A program made the translations under genes and the position numbers. This document shows positions 39,045-46,891 of a stretch of DNA of 48,141 bases, piece by piece. Origin of the DNA: a virus; the IMG/VR virus record IMGVR_UViG_3300003322_000196, positions 1-48,141 of that record; one strand, 5' to 3'. Every line of letters starts with the position of its first letter. The stretch's first letter is position 1. The notes under the pieces are model-generated. The model was not told where the DNA came from and made no database searches. It saw only the letters and a list, made by a program, of their open reading frames with translations.

Positions 39045-39568
39045 TGCTCGAAGTTCTCGTCCTTGTATTCCTGGCCCGGCTCCCACGCTTTGAGTCGGTC
39101 CCTGTGATATCGGAACTTGCGCGAGGTGACGTCATATACATTCGGCAACTCGGCAAGTGCCGGATAGTCGTAGGCGGAGATATTGCGATCCGCGCCTTCG
39201 CCCTTTCCTGCCCGGATATTCTCGGGGATTCCTCCCCACATCCCGTAGCGTTCACCTGACGCGCACGCATACTTAAGGCATTGTAATCGAATAGGGCAGG
39301 CAAAGCAATGATCCGCTGCTACGGCAGAAGGCCGAGTATCACCCGGGCAGTGCCAGATGTTTGGGTCAACCCCATCATCTTCTACTGCCCTGATGCACTC
39401 GGCCTTCTCCCAATCCACCTTGACGGCAGCACCTCGAACGAAGCGCTCCATCAGGCGTGCGATTTCACGCTCGACCTTACGGCGCTGATCCTCCGGGCCT
39501 ACGTATTCTACGACGTCCTCAAATTCGAGGTCTTCGCCGTACTCTAGCGTATCCCAGTTGTCAGCCAC
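39032..39568 (-). CDS. WhiB-like [4Fe-4S] transcription factor
   Basis: 178 residues. Cluster cysteines C58, C88, C91, C97 (C-x29-C-x2-C-x5-C; HCFACPIRLQCLKYA) followed by GMWGG (109-113), the beta-turn that contacts the host sigma factor region 4. An additional C74 is present. It has an acidic N-terminal arm (1-50) and a C-terminal basic tail (about 150-178). WhiB proteins bind RNA polymerase sigma A and redirect transcription, so this is the best regulator candidate in the window. Start is GTG 39566-39568. Confidence 0.88.
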   Translation of the reverse strand: MADNWDTLEYGEDLEFEDVVEYVGPEDQRRKVEREIARLMERFVRGAAVKVDWEKAECIRAVEDDGVDPNIWHCPGDTRPSAVAADHCFACPIRLQCLKYACASGERYGMWGGIPENIRAGKGEGADRNISAYDYPALAELPNVYDVTSRKFRYHRDRLKAWEPGQEYKDENFEQWLI

Positions 39569-39574
39569 GGTGTC

Positions 39575-41968
39575 TCAATTCACTCGAATGGACGAGGAGA
39601 TCAGAACGTCCGAAAGGAACAGACGCTTCCTATCCTCGAACCACTTCCACCTGTCCTTGTACTTTCCAAAACGGATGTCCTTGAAGATCTGACGAGAGGA
39701 CGGCGGCTTCCCAGGGAAACCCATGTCTCCGTACCACTCGGCAAAGTCCTTGTAGAGCTTGGAACCATCGGTCTTGGTGCCAGGAGCTGCCTGAGAGTTC
39801 TCGGCCATGAAGATGAGGAACGCGTCCCCTTCTTCCAGCATATCCACCGCTTCGGTCTGAAGATCGGCGGGCACTTCGAGACCCATTTCAAGGTACTTAC
39901 GAGTTCCTTCAAGTATCCAGTTCAGGATACCAGGACCCTCCTTATTGGTCAAATACTGGAGAACCGTAGAGTTGAATGCGTCAGTGAAAGAGTTCCACTG
40001 CTCAGAACTCGGCTTCTCCGTCCACTTGACCGGACGGAAACGACGGACGATAGCCTGGTCGGCGGGCAGATCCGGCATAACGTTCGTACGGAAGTGCAGA
40101 GTGAACTTCGGGGTGTACTCCCACGGGTTCATCATCTTGGCTTCCGCCTTGATTGTGCCACCACCCGTGATCTCCTTGAGGAGACCATCGTCCAGCTTGC
40201 CCTCGTTCAGCTCGTCCACCAGGACCATGCGCATGCCCTCGTAAGAGGCAATGTCGGCCGGGATGCGGTTAGCGTTCGCCTTACGCACGAACGTGTCTCG
40301 CTGACCGGCTGTTGCGTATTCGCCCATCACAAACTTGCAGCAGTCCAGGAAGACGCCCTTACCGTTACCGCCGTTACCGATGTGCAGGGCGAAGATCTGG
40401 TCTCGTCCAACCTCACCGATGACGGTGTAACCCATAAGCCGCTGGAGGTATTCACGGTGCACAGCGTTCGGCTGCACGATGCTGAGGAACCGGAGGAATT
40501 CCGGGCACGTAGCATCAGGGTCGTACTTGACTTCCTTGGAGATCTTGGTGCACATGTGCTCGCGCTCATGAGGCATCAGTTCTCCGGTACGGAGGTCGAT
40601 AACACCGTTGGAGACATTCAGGATGTAGGGCTCCACGTCGAAATCATCGGACTCACACCAAAGAGGGTCCCGCCCCTTCAGCATGCTCATGGTGTCCTTG
40701 ATTTTGCTGGAGTAACGCTGATTTCCAGCCCATTCGATAAGGAGTTCCTTGTAGGTCTTCGGAGACTTCTTGTCCTTTTCGCTAGGCGGAATGGCGAAGT
40801 CGTCGTAGAAAGGTCCTTCAGTAGAGGCGATACGGGAATGCACGTCCTCTACAACAGAACGAATGTGGCCATCCTTGGCTTCGATCCATCGGGTGTCCGC
40901 CCAGTAGTAGAACTTCTCCCGGACAGGGTCGAAACGCAGATCCTGTCCACGCCAGAAAACCACACGGTTGGCATTACCGATGTCGTCCCTGGTGAAAGTA
41001 CCCAGGATGTTGATGTCATTGGTGAGGGCCCGGTCAACTGGGTCAGGGTCAGCAAAAGCAGCTCGCTTTCCTGAATCGATAGCCGTAAGCGCGCGATTGC
41101 GCGGGTGACCGCCCTCCTGGCACGCCTCTTCCAGGGCTAACTGAGCCTCTTCAGGATCAATCATCCCGGCAAAAGCAAGGGAGAACAGCACACGGCTACC
41201 CGTGTAGATAAGGATGTTCTGTGTACCATCTGGAGCAGACGTAATACGGTCGCACCAGTACTCGACTGTCTTTTCTACGTGCTCACGCTCGGAATCAGAC
41301 AGCTTGTCGAGATCGAACTGCTTCTGCTGCTCGATCTGGAGCATGCGTGCTTCTGAGTTCCAGCGGTTCTGGGTCAGGTAGTTCTTGATGGCGTCCAGCA
41401 GCCAATCTGGGGCAGGCTGAGGGTCCATCTCCTTGACCTTGGTGTACTGCTTGTCTCCGTTGCGGGACGGAGGTACTAGGTGGTAACTACCGGATGCCTT
41501 GATGTCGATGCCCGGCCAGAGCTTCCCGATGATCTGTGGGAAGTCGAAGTTGGGCATCTTGAAGACGAAGTGCAGGCCGCCGGATGGCGACTGGTTCGTC
41601 TCGGTCTCGATAGCACCGTGCTTTTCGATCAGCTTATCGTAAGACTCCTTGCCACCATGGCCAGGGTCGTACTCCATGACAAAGATCCCGTGGTCCTTGC
41701 CAGTGGGAACACCAATCGCTGTGCATTCGGGGTGCTGTCGCATCCAGGCAGCAAACTGGTTCGGGTCGTCAGTGGCTGCGTAGAAGCCGTGGCAAAGGCC
41801 GCCTGTCTGTAAGCACTGGCAAGTCGCGCGGTGAGCTACGTCAGACTTGTTCTTGCATGCATCACAGTTTGCGTACGGCATCTTGTTGCCGCCGATCGGG
41901 AATACCTTTCGGCCCCGACCGATCAACTCGTTTACAGCCTCCTGTAATTCGGAAACGGCACTATTCAC
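39575..41968 (-). CDS. Primase-polymerase / SF3 (D5-like) helicase fusion
   Basis: 797 residues from GTG 41966-41968 (AAGGG upstream). The N-terminal AEP prim-pol domain has residues 94-106 GIFVMEYDPGHGG (E99-x-D101 where most have DxD) and 129-135 SGGLHFV. A Cys-rich insert (35-59: CDAC, CQC, C) may bind zinc. After a linker comes the D5-N region (about 430-520) and an SF3 helicase with Walker A GNGGNGKG (531-538), Walker B MVLVDE (581-586), the TN sensor motif and Arg finger (629-643). It primes and unwinds DNA at the phage fork. Separated from WhiB by six bases. Confidence 0.9.
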   Translation of the reverse strand: MNSAVSELQEAVNELIGRGRKVFPIGGNKMPYANCDACKNKSDVAHRATCQCLQTGGLCHGFYAATDDPNQFAAWMRQHPECTAIGVPTGKDHGIFVMEYDPGHGGKESYDKLIEKHGAIETETNQSPSGGLHFVFKMPNFDFPQIIGKLWPGIDIKASGSYHLVPPSRNGDKQYTKVKEMDPQPAPDWLLDAIKNYLTQNRWNSEARMLQIEQQKQFDLDKLSDSEREHVEKTVEYWCDRITSAPDGTQNILIYTGSRVLFSLAFAGMIDPEEAQLALEEACQEGGHPRNRALTAIDSGKRAAFADPDPVDRALTNDINILGTFTRDDIGNANRVVFWRGQDLRFDPVREKFYYWADTRWIEAKDGHIRSVVEDVHSRIASTEGPFYDDFAIPPSEKDKKSPKTYKELLIEWAGNQRYSSKIKDTMSMLKGRDPLWCESDDFDVEPYILNVSNGVIDLRTGELMPHEREHMCTKISKEVKYDPDATCPEFLRFLSIVQPNAVHREYLQRLMGYTVIGEVGRDQIFALHIGNGGNGKGVFLDCCKFVMGEYATAGQRDTFVRKANANRIPADIASYEGMRMVLVDELNEGKLDDGLLKEITGGGTIKAEAKMMNPWEYTPKFTLHFRTNVMPDLPADQAIVRRFRPVKWTEKPSSEQWNSFTDAFNSTVLQYLTNKEGPGILNWILEGTRKYLEMGLEVPADLQTEAVDMLEEGDAFLIFMAENSQAAPGTKTDGSKLYKDFAEWYGDMGFPGKPPSSRQIFKDIRFGKYKDRWKWFEDRKRLFLSDVLISSSIRVN

Positions 41969-42050
41969 GATTACCCTTTCGGCGGAGGCAGGAAGAAGAG
42001 GAAACGTCTATGGTATCACGGGCTTACCCGCCTGAATTCAGACGGAGCCG

Positions 42051-42284
42051 CTATAAACCGGTGGAGGGAGAAGGGCTACCTGTGGGCGTCACCCCGGCTG
42101 TCGGCCGAGACCCCTTCTCTTCGTTCGGGACATCAGATCCCGGGTTGATAATCCAGACGACTACGGCGGCCAGCAACAAGGTAGCGGTAGCTGTTCCGAG
42201 CCAGAAAAGCGGAGTTGGCTTGAAGGTCCAACTAGTCCGCCCCCTGTGCTGGCCGGTCGCGCGCCCTATGTATCGGCGCATCAT
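42051..42284 (-). CDS. Single-pass membrane protein, 77 aa
   Basis: A basic N-terminal segment (RRYIGRATGQHRGR), one hydrophobic helix (about 27-46: LFWLGTATATLLLAAVVVWI), and a Pro/Ser/Thr-rich outer tail. Overlaps the upstream nuclease stop (ATGA). Orientation with the basic end inside is expected. Function unknown; an 82-base gap follows before the primase gene and holds no obvious gene. Confidence 0.68.
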   Translation of the reverse strand: MMRRYIGRATGQHRGRTSWTFKPTPLFWLGTATATLLLAAVVVWIINPGSDVPNEEKGSRPTAGVTPTGSPSPSTGL

Positions 42285-42598
42285 GATCCGTACGGCCTCC
42301 CGAGTTCTGCGGCGATCAGATCGTCACCGAGGTCTGCACCCTCGGAGTTGAAGATCTGCGCCTCGATGTTCCCGCGACGGTCCTTGGATGTGTGGACGAT
42401 GAAGGGGCCGTGCTCCGGAGCGAGCCACTTCTCGGTGAAGGTGCGAGCCTGGTTCCCCTTGGGCCCGTACTTCTGAGTCTCTACGTTGCTGAGTCGGACC
42501 TCTACCGAGTAGAAGAGACCGAAGCCCAGGTCCAGCTTGACAGCTACGGTGTCACCCGAGATGATCTGCCGGACCTCAGCGATTTCGTACTGATACAC
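42281..42598 (-). CDS. Staphylococcal-nuclease-like (SNase fold) protein
   Basis: 105 residues. Pattern VRQIISGDTVAVKLDLGFGL then VEVRLSNVETQKYGPKG and KDRRGNIEAQIF resembles SNase-fold nucleases (GDTV.V..D....vRL.gi.tpE...pg...r; DkyGR.la). Candidate catalytic residues are R55 and E60 in RLSNVET and one of the Arg pair R77/R78 in KDRRGN. It may degrade host DNA or process phage DNA. No signal peptide. Confidence 0.68.
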   Translation of the reverse strand: MYQYEIAEVRQIISGDTVAVKLDLGFGLFYSVEVRLSNVETQKYGPKGNQARTFTEKWLAPEHGPFIVHTSKDRRGNIEAQIFNSEGADLGDDLIAAELGRPYGS

Positions 42599-42606
42599 GG
42601 TTCTCC

Positions 42607-42780
42607 CTAGAAGTCGATGTCCCAGCCATCGCCGTCGGTGAAGATTCCGACGCCGAGCAGCCAGGCGACGATGAAGCAGATGCCGCCGACGAGCGCGGCC
42701 AGTGCTGCCTGATCCGTGTGCGCGAAGGTGAGAGCACCGGAGATGGCTCCGACGATCACACCGAACAAGAATGCCAACAT
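42607..42780 (-). CDS. Two-helix small membrane protein, 57 aa
   Basis: ATG 42778-42780 follows GGAGG; residues 1-21 and 29-48 are two hydrophobic helices (MLAFLFGVIVGAISGALTF and ALVGGICFIVAWLLGVGIF), ending in an acidic tail (TDGDGWDIDF). The frame is open to 42798, but that part carries the ribosome site. Holin-like size, on the opposite strand to the amidase endolysin; it may work with the exported hydrolase. Uncertain. Confidence 0.68.
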   Translation of the reverse strand: MLAFLFGVIVGAISGALTFAHTDQAALAALVGGICFIVAWLLGVGIFTDGDGWDIDF

Positions 42781-42825
42781 GAGACCTCCTGCGGTCAAGT
42801 GTAGCGGGGAGTTAGTGGAAACAGC

Positions 42826-42857
42826 AAGGCCCCGACCGAAGCCGGGGCCTTACTATT
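42826..42857 (-). terminator. Terminator after exported hydrolase gene
   Basis: Nine-pair G+C-rich stem (42826-42834 with 42843-42851), then on the minus strand a short T-containing tract (TTGCTGTTTCC). Located between the hydrolase stop (42867) and the ribosome site of the next leftward gene; it insulates the hydrolase from the genes below. Confidence 0.7.
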
Positions 42858-42866
42858 TGTGTTCGA

Positions 42867-44393
<1,527 letters not shown>

Positions 44394-44427
44394 CTACTCC
44401 TTGGTTAGACCTCTCGTTGGCTACCCT

Positions 44428-44448
44428 CACTGTTACATTGTAACAGTG
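44428..44448. promoter_or_regulatory. 21-base palindromic operator upstream of Rpf hydrolase
   Basis: Arms CACTGTTACA and TGTAACAGTG around a single central T, a perfect palindrome. It is 41 bases upstream of the hydrolase ATG and covers TACAAT (a possible -10 on the minus strand), so a repressor bound here would block transcription. The regulator is not known. Confidence 0.7.
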
Positions 44449-44481
44449 CCTCCGTAGGGCATGATCCTTAGCTCTAAGTGA

Positions 44482-44694
44482 TCAATCAGCGTCTCCTAGC
44501 AGCTCGTCGATCTCCTTCTGACTCGGCAGCTTCACGGCGTTGAAACCCTGGGTCTCCATGAAGTCCTGGAAGACCGTAGCACAGTCCTCGTTGTTGAACT
44601 TGGCCAGGGGGTACACGTCTGTCGTGTCCGCGTCGGCTAAGCAGAGCCAGTATGACCCGTCTTCTAACTTGCCGATGTTCAAGGTCAGCTTCAT
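44482..44694 (-). CDS. Unknown small protein, 70 aa
   Basis: Starts MKLTLNIGKLEDGSYWLCLA, an N-terminal beta meander followed by helices with acidic C terminus (KEIDELLGDAD). GGAG precedes ATG. It is the first gene of the leftward middle block; 33 bases then separate it from the operator palindrome. No family recognised. Confidence 0.72.
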   Translation of the reverse strand: MKLTLNIGKLEDGSYWLCLADADTTDVYPLAKFNNEDCATVFQDFMETQGFNAVKLPSQKEIDELLGDAD

Positions 44695-44715
44695 GTCAGT
44701 CTCCTGCCGAATTTC

Positions 44716-44759
44716 TTAGACGCGTTCTAACGTAGAATAGCATAGTTGTACACTCAACT
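44716..44759. promoter_or_regulatory. Divergent control region: TTAGA/TCTAA palindrome, TAGAAT box, AGTTG/CAACT repeat
   Basis: TTAGACGCGTTCTAA (44716-44730) is an interrupted palindrome. TAGAAT (44733-44738) is a -10-like box for the rightward lysis genes. AGTTG...CAACT (44744-44748, 44755-44759) follows near the expected start of transcription. The order operator, -10, hairpin resembles a regulated lysis promoter; -35 is poor. Confidence 0.45.
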
Positions 44760-44782
44760 GATCTGTCGCTCCCGGAGGACCG

Positions 44783-45121
44783 ATGTTAGAGATTTTCACA
44801 AACCTCGGTATTGTTGCCGGGGCAATTCTGGCTTTAGGGGCAGTTCTGAAGCCTCTGTACATGATGGTGCGTCGCGTAGAACAGGTTCATACCAAGGTCG
44901 TTGTAGAGCTTCCTGTTTGGCAGGAGCATGTAGACAAGCACATCAAGGAACTCTACCCAAACAGTGGCTCATCTATCAAGGACCAGGTGGGTAACACCAG
45001 TCGGGATGTAGCTCGTCTCAAGCAGCTCGTTCAGGAACACATCAACGATACTGGCGCCCACTCTGTACGCCAGATCAGGGCCCGAATTCAGCTCGACTCG
45101 CTTCCTACAGACGACGAGTAA
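44783..45121 (+). CDS. Membrane-anchored coiled protein (DUF2746-like) in lysis cassette
   Basis: 112 residues; GGAGG before ATG. One N-terminal membrane helix (about 7-28: NLGIVAGAILALGAVLKPLYMM), then a polar helical domain with LYPNSGSSIKDQVGNTSRDV, reminiscent of the DUF2746-type proteins next to actinophage lysins. It probably takes part in lysis timing or anchoring near the holin. Function inferred from location. Confidence 0.72.
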   Translation: MLEIFTNLGIVAGAILALGAVLKPLYMMVRRVEQVHTKVVVELPVWQEHVDKHIKELYPNSGSSIKDQVGNTSRDVARLKQLVQEHINDTGAHSVRQIRARIQLDSLPTDDE

Positions 45122-45156
45122 TGATCTACACTCAAGATCTGAAAGTGAGGTGAATC

Positions 45157-46023
45157 ATGGCTACTCCAATGACAGCTAGCCAGATCGTCGCACAGTTGAA
45201 GAAGTGGGGCATCAAGTACGTTGAAGTGAAGTCTTGGGAGACCCACAACCGCAACTCTAAGGGTCCTTGGGGCGGCGTCAACGGCTTCATCTGGCACCAC
45301 ACCGGAGCTGACACCAGCAACCCTGCTGCGTACGCTGCCGGAACTCTCTACGACGGTATCTCGGGTCTTCCAGGCCCTCTGTGCCACTTCGGCTTAGCTC
45401 CTGACGGCACTGTGTACCTGGTGGGTTGGGGACGTGCCAACCACGCGGGTGGTGGCGACCCGGCGGTCCTGAACCATGTGATTAACGAGGACTACACAGG
45501 ACAGCTCAAGCCAACTAAGGGCAACAGCAACGGAGTTGACGGCAACGCTCACTTCTATGGCGTTGAGATCATGTACTCCGGCTCTCACAAGATGACGGAT
45601 GCTCAGTACAAAACTGCTCTCAAGTTATCTGCTGCCATCTGTGAGTTCCACGGCTGGTCTGAGAAGAGCGTCATCGCTCACGGTGAGTGGTCGTCTGACA
45701 AGTGGGACCCTGGCTACGCAAGCGGCAAAATCATGAACATGGTCGAGGTCCGTGCTGACGTCAAGGCCGTTAAGGCTGCTGGTCCTAAGCCAACTACTAC
45801 TCCACCTCCAACTACCCCGGAGACTCCCGTGGTTGACAAGCCAACCCCTAAGACAGCTACCTACAAGGAAGTCTGGGACCTGGACGCGGCTACACCGCCC
45901 GCCGGTCACGCTACTGCGGAGAACCCGTCTTGGGCTCCGATGAGTCTTCTTCGAGGCATCTACGAAAAGGTAGAGGGCCTGGAGAAGGAAGTTGCCGCGC
46001 TCAAGGCAAAGCTCGGCGAATAG
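45157..46023 (+). CDS. Endolysin, N-acetylmuramoyl-L-alanine amidase (Amidase_2/PGRP)
   Basis: 288 residues, no signal peptide. Zinc ligands H47 (FIWHHTG), H175 (SVIAHGEWS) and D184 (KWDPG) in PGRP order, with HFGLAPDGTVYLVGWGRANH between. A Pro/Thr linker (about 209-232) leads to a C-terminal segment of 55 residues with a helix (LLRGIYEKVEGLEKEVAALK) that may oligomerise or bind wall. It cleaves the amide between MurNAc and the stem peptide. Located between the membrane protein and the holin-like gene, so the main lysis enzyme. Confidence 0.88.
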   Translation: MATPMTASQIVAQLKKWGIKYVEVKSWETHNRNSKGPWGGVNGFIWHHTGADTSNPAAYAAGTLYDGISGLPGPLCHFGLAPDGTVYLVGWGRANHAGGGDPAVLNHVINEDYTGQLKPTKGNSNGVDGNAHFYGVEIMYSGSHKMTDAQYKTALKLSAAICEFHGWSEKSVIAHGEWSSDKWDPGYASGKIMNMVEVRADVKAVKAAGPKPTTTPPPTTPETPVVDKPTPKTATYKEVWDLDAATPPAGHATAENPSWAPMSLLRGIYEKVEGLEKEVAALKAKLGE

Positions 46024-46036
46024 GAAAGGAATCGAC

Positions 46037-46222
46037 GTGTTCGTAAAGCGTCTCGTTGAGGAAGCTGCTTACGCATTCGTAGGTGGTTTCGCTGTAGCTC
46101 TCCAGACCTCTGGTGACCTCAGCACCGCCGCATTAACCGGTGCAGCTCTTGCCGGTGTTCGTGGCGTAGTCGGTGTTCTTGTGAAGAACTTCGGTGACAA
46201 GGACAAGCCGTCTGTGCAGTAA
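46037..46222 (+). CDS. Holin-like membrane protein, 61 aa
   Basis: GTG 46037-46039 with AAAGGA upstream. Starts MFVKRLVEEAAYAFVGGFAVAL if GTG is read as Met, with two weakly hydrophobic helices (about 8-22 and 28-50) rich in Ala/Gly/Val, and a basic C-terminal tail (KNFGDKDKPSVQ). Directly after the endolysin. Hydrophobicity is modest, as in several actinophage holins. Function by position. Confidence 0.72.
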   Translation: MFVKRLVEEAAYAFVGGFAVALQTSGDLSTAALTGAALAGVRGVVGVLVKNFGDKDKPSVQ

Positions 46223-46232
46223 GCACTCACGG

Positions 46233-46266
46233 TATAATGATCAGGGACTCGGGTTTCCGGGTCCCT
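46233..46266 (+). promoter_or_regulatory. TATAAT box followed by a hairpin
   Basis: TATAAT 46233-46238, then a ten-pair stem (46243-46252 with 46257-46266; one T-G pair; GTTT loop) followed by GTTCTATT. This could be a promoter with a 5' hairpin leader, or the terminator of the lysis cassette, or both. The ribosome site GGAGG follows about 10 bases on. Confidence 0.5.
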
Positions 46267-46285
46267 GTTCTATTGGAGGATTGGG

Positions 46286-46873
46286 ATGTCTAACGACACA
46301 ATCAAGTGGGTGCCTTTTGCCCGCATCGATAAGTACAGCCCAGAGGTTGTGGAAGAGCTAACCCGTATCCTCGGATACGAACCACAGGCTGCTGACTTCA
46401 AGCGCTTCAGCGCAGACCCTTATGCCGTCACCGAGGTAGAAGGAAATGTCCTCTGCATCGGTGGTTTAGGCTTTATCACCGCTGCGTTAATCTCCGGTAC
46501 CTTCGACCCACTTACTCAGGCTCGTGCCTTCGTTGGTGTAGGTACTGACTCGGCTACCGCCGCTGCTGCATCTCAGACCGCATTAGTCGGTGCTTCGCAG
46601 TACTACAACACCTTCGACGCCAACCCGACACGTGTGACTACGTCTCAGACTAACGACTCTATTCAGGCAGTCTCTACCTTCGGTACCTCCGTAGCCAACT
46701 TCGCCTGGAATGAGTGGGGTTGGTTCACCACTACTACTGGAACCATCACTCCTGGTACCGCTGTCAACGTCTCTTCTGGTACGGAGACCATGTGGAACCG
46801 TCGTGTTGTTTCCATGGGTACGAAGGCATCCGGAGCCTCTTGGGCCTTCACCACTAAGGTTCAGTTCACGTAA
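46286..46873 (+). CDS. Probable tail or fibre structural protein, 195 aa
   Basis: Starts MSNDTIKWVPFARIDKYSPE, a helix-rich N terminus, then GLGFITAALISGTFD and ARAFVGVGTDSATAAAASQT, a pattern seen in phage tail proteins of the beta-sandwich type. GGAGG precedes ATG. It is followed by another structural gene. No enzymatic motif is visible. Confidence 0.68.
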   Translation: MSNDTIKWVPFARIDKYSPEVVEELTRILGYEPQAADFKRFSADPYAVTEVEGNVLCIGGLGFITAALISGTFDPLTQARAFVGVGTDSATAAAASQTALVGASQYYNTFDANPTRVTTSQTNDSIQAVSTFGTSVANFAWNEWGWFTTTTGTITPGTAVNVSSGTETMWNRRVVSMGTKASGASWAFTTKVQFT

Positions 46874-46891
46874 TCCAGGGAGGAGGGTGAA

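Noticed and set aside
40094-41074. 326-residue rightward frame opposite the primase-helicase
   Set aside because: Val/Leu/His-rich shadow; the leftward frame has complete catalytic motifs.
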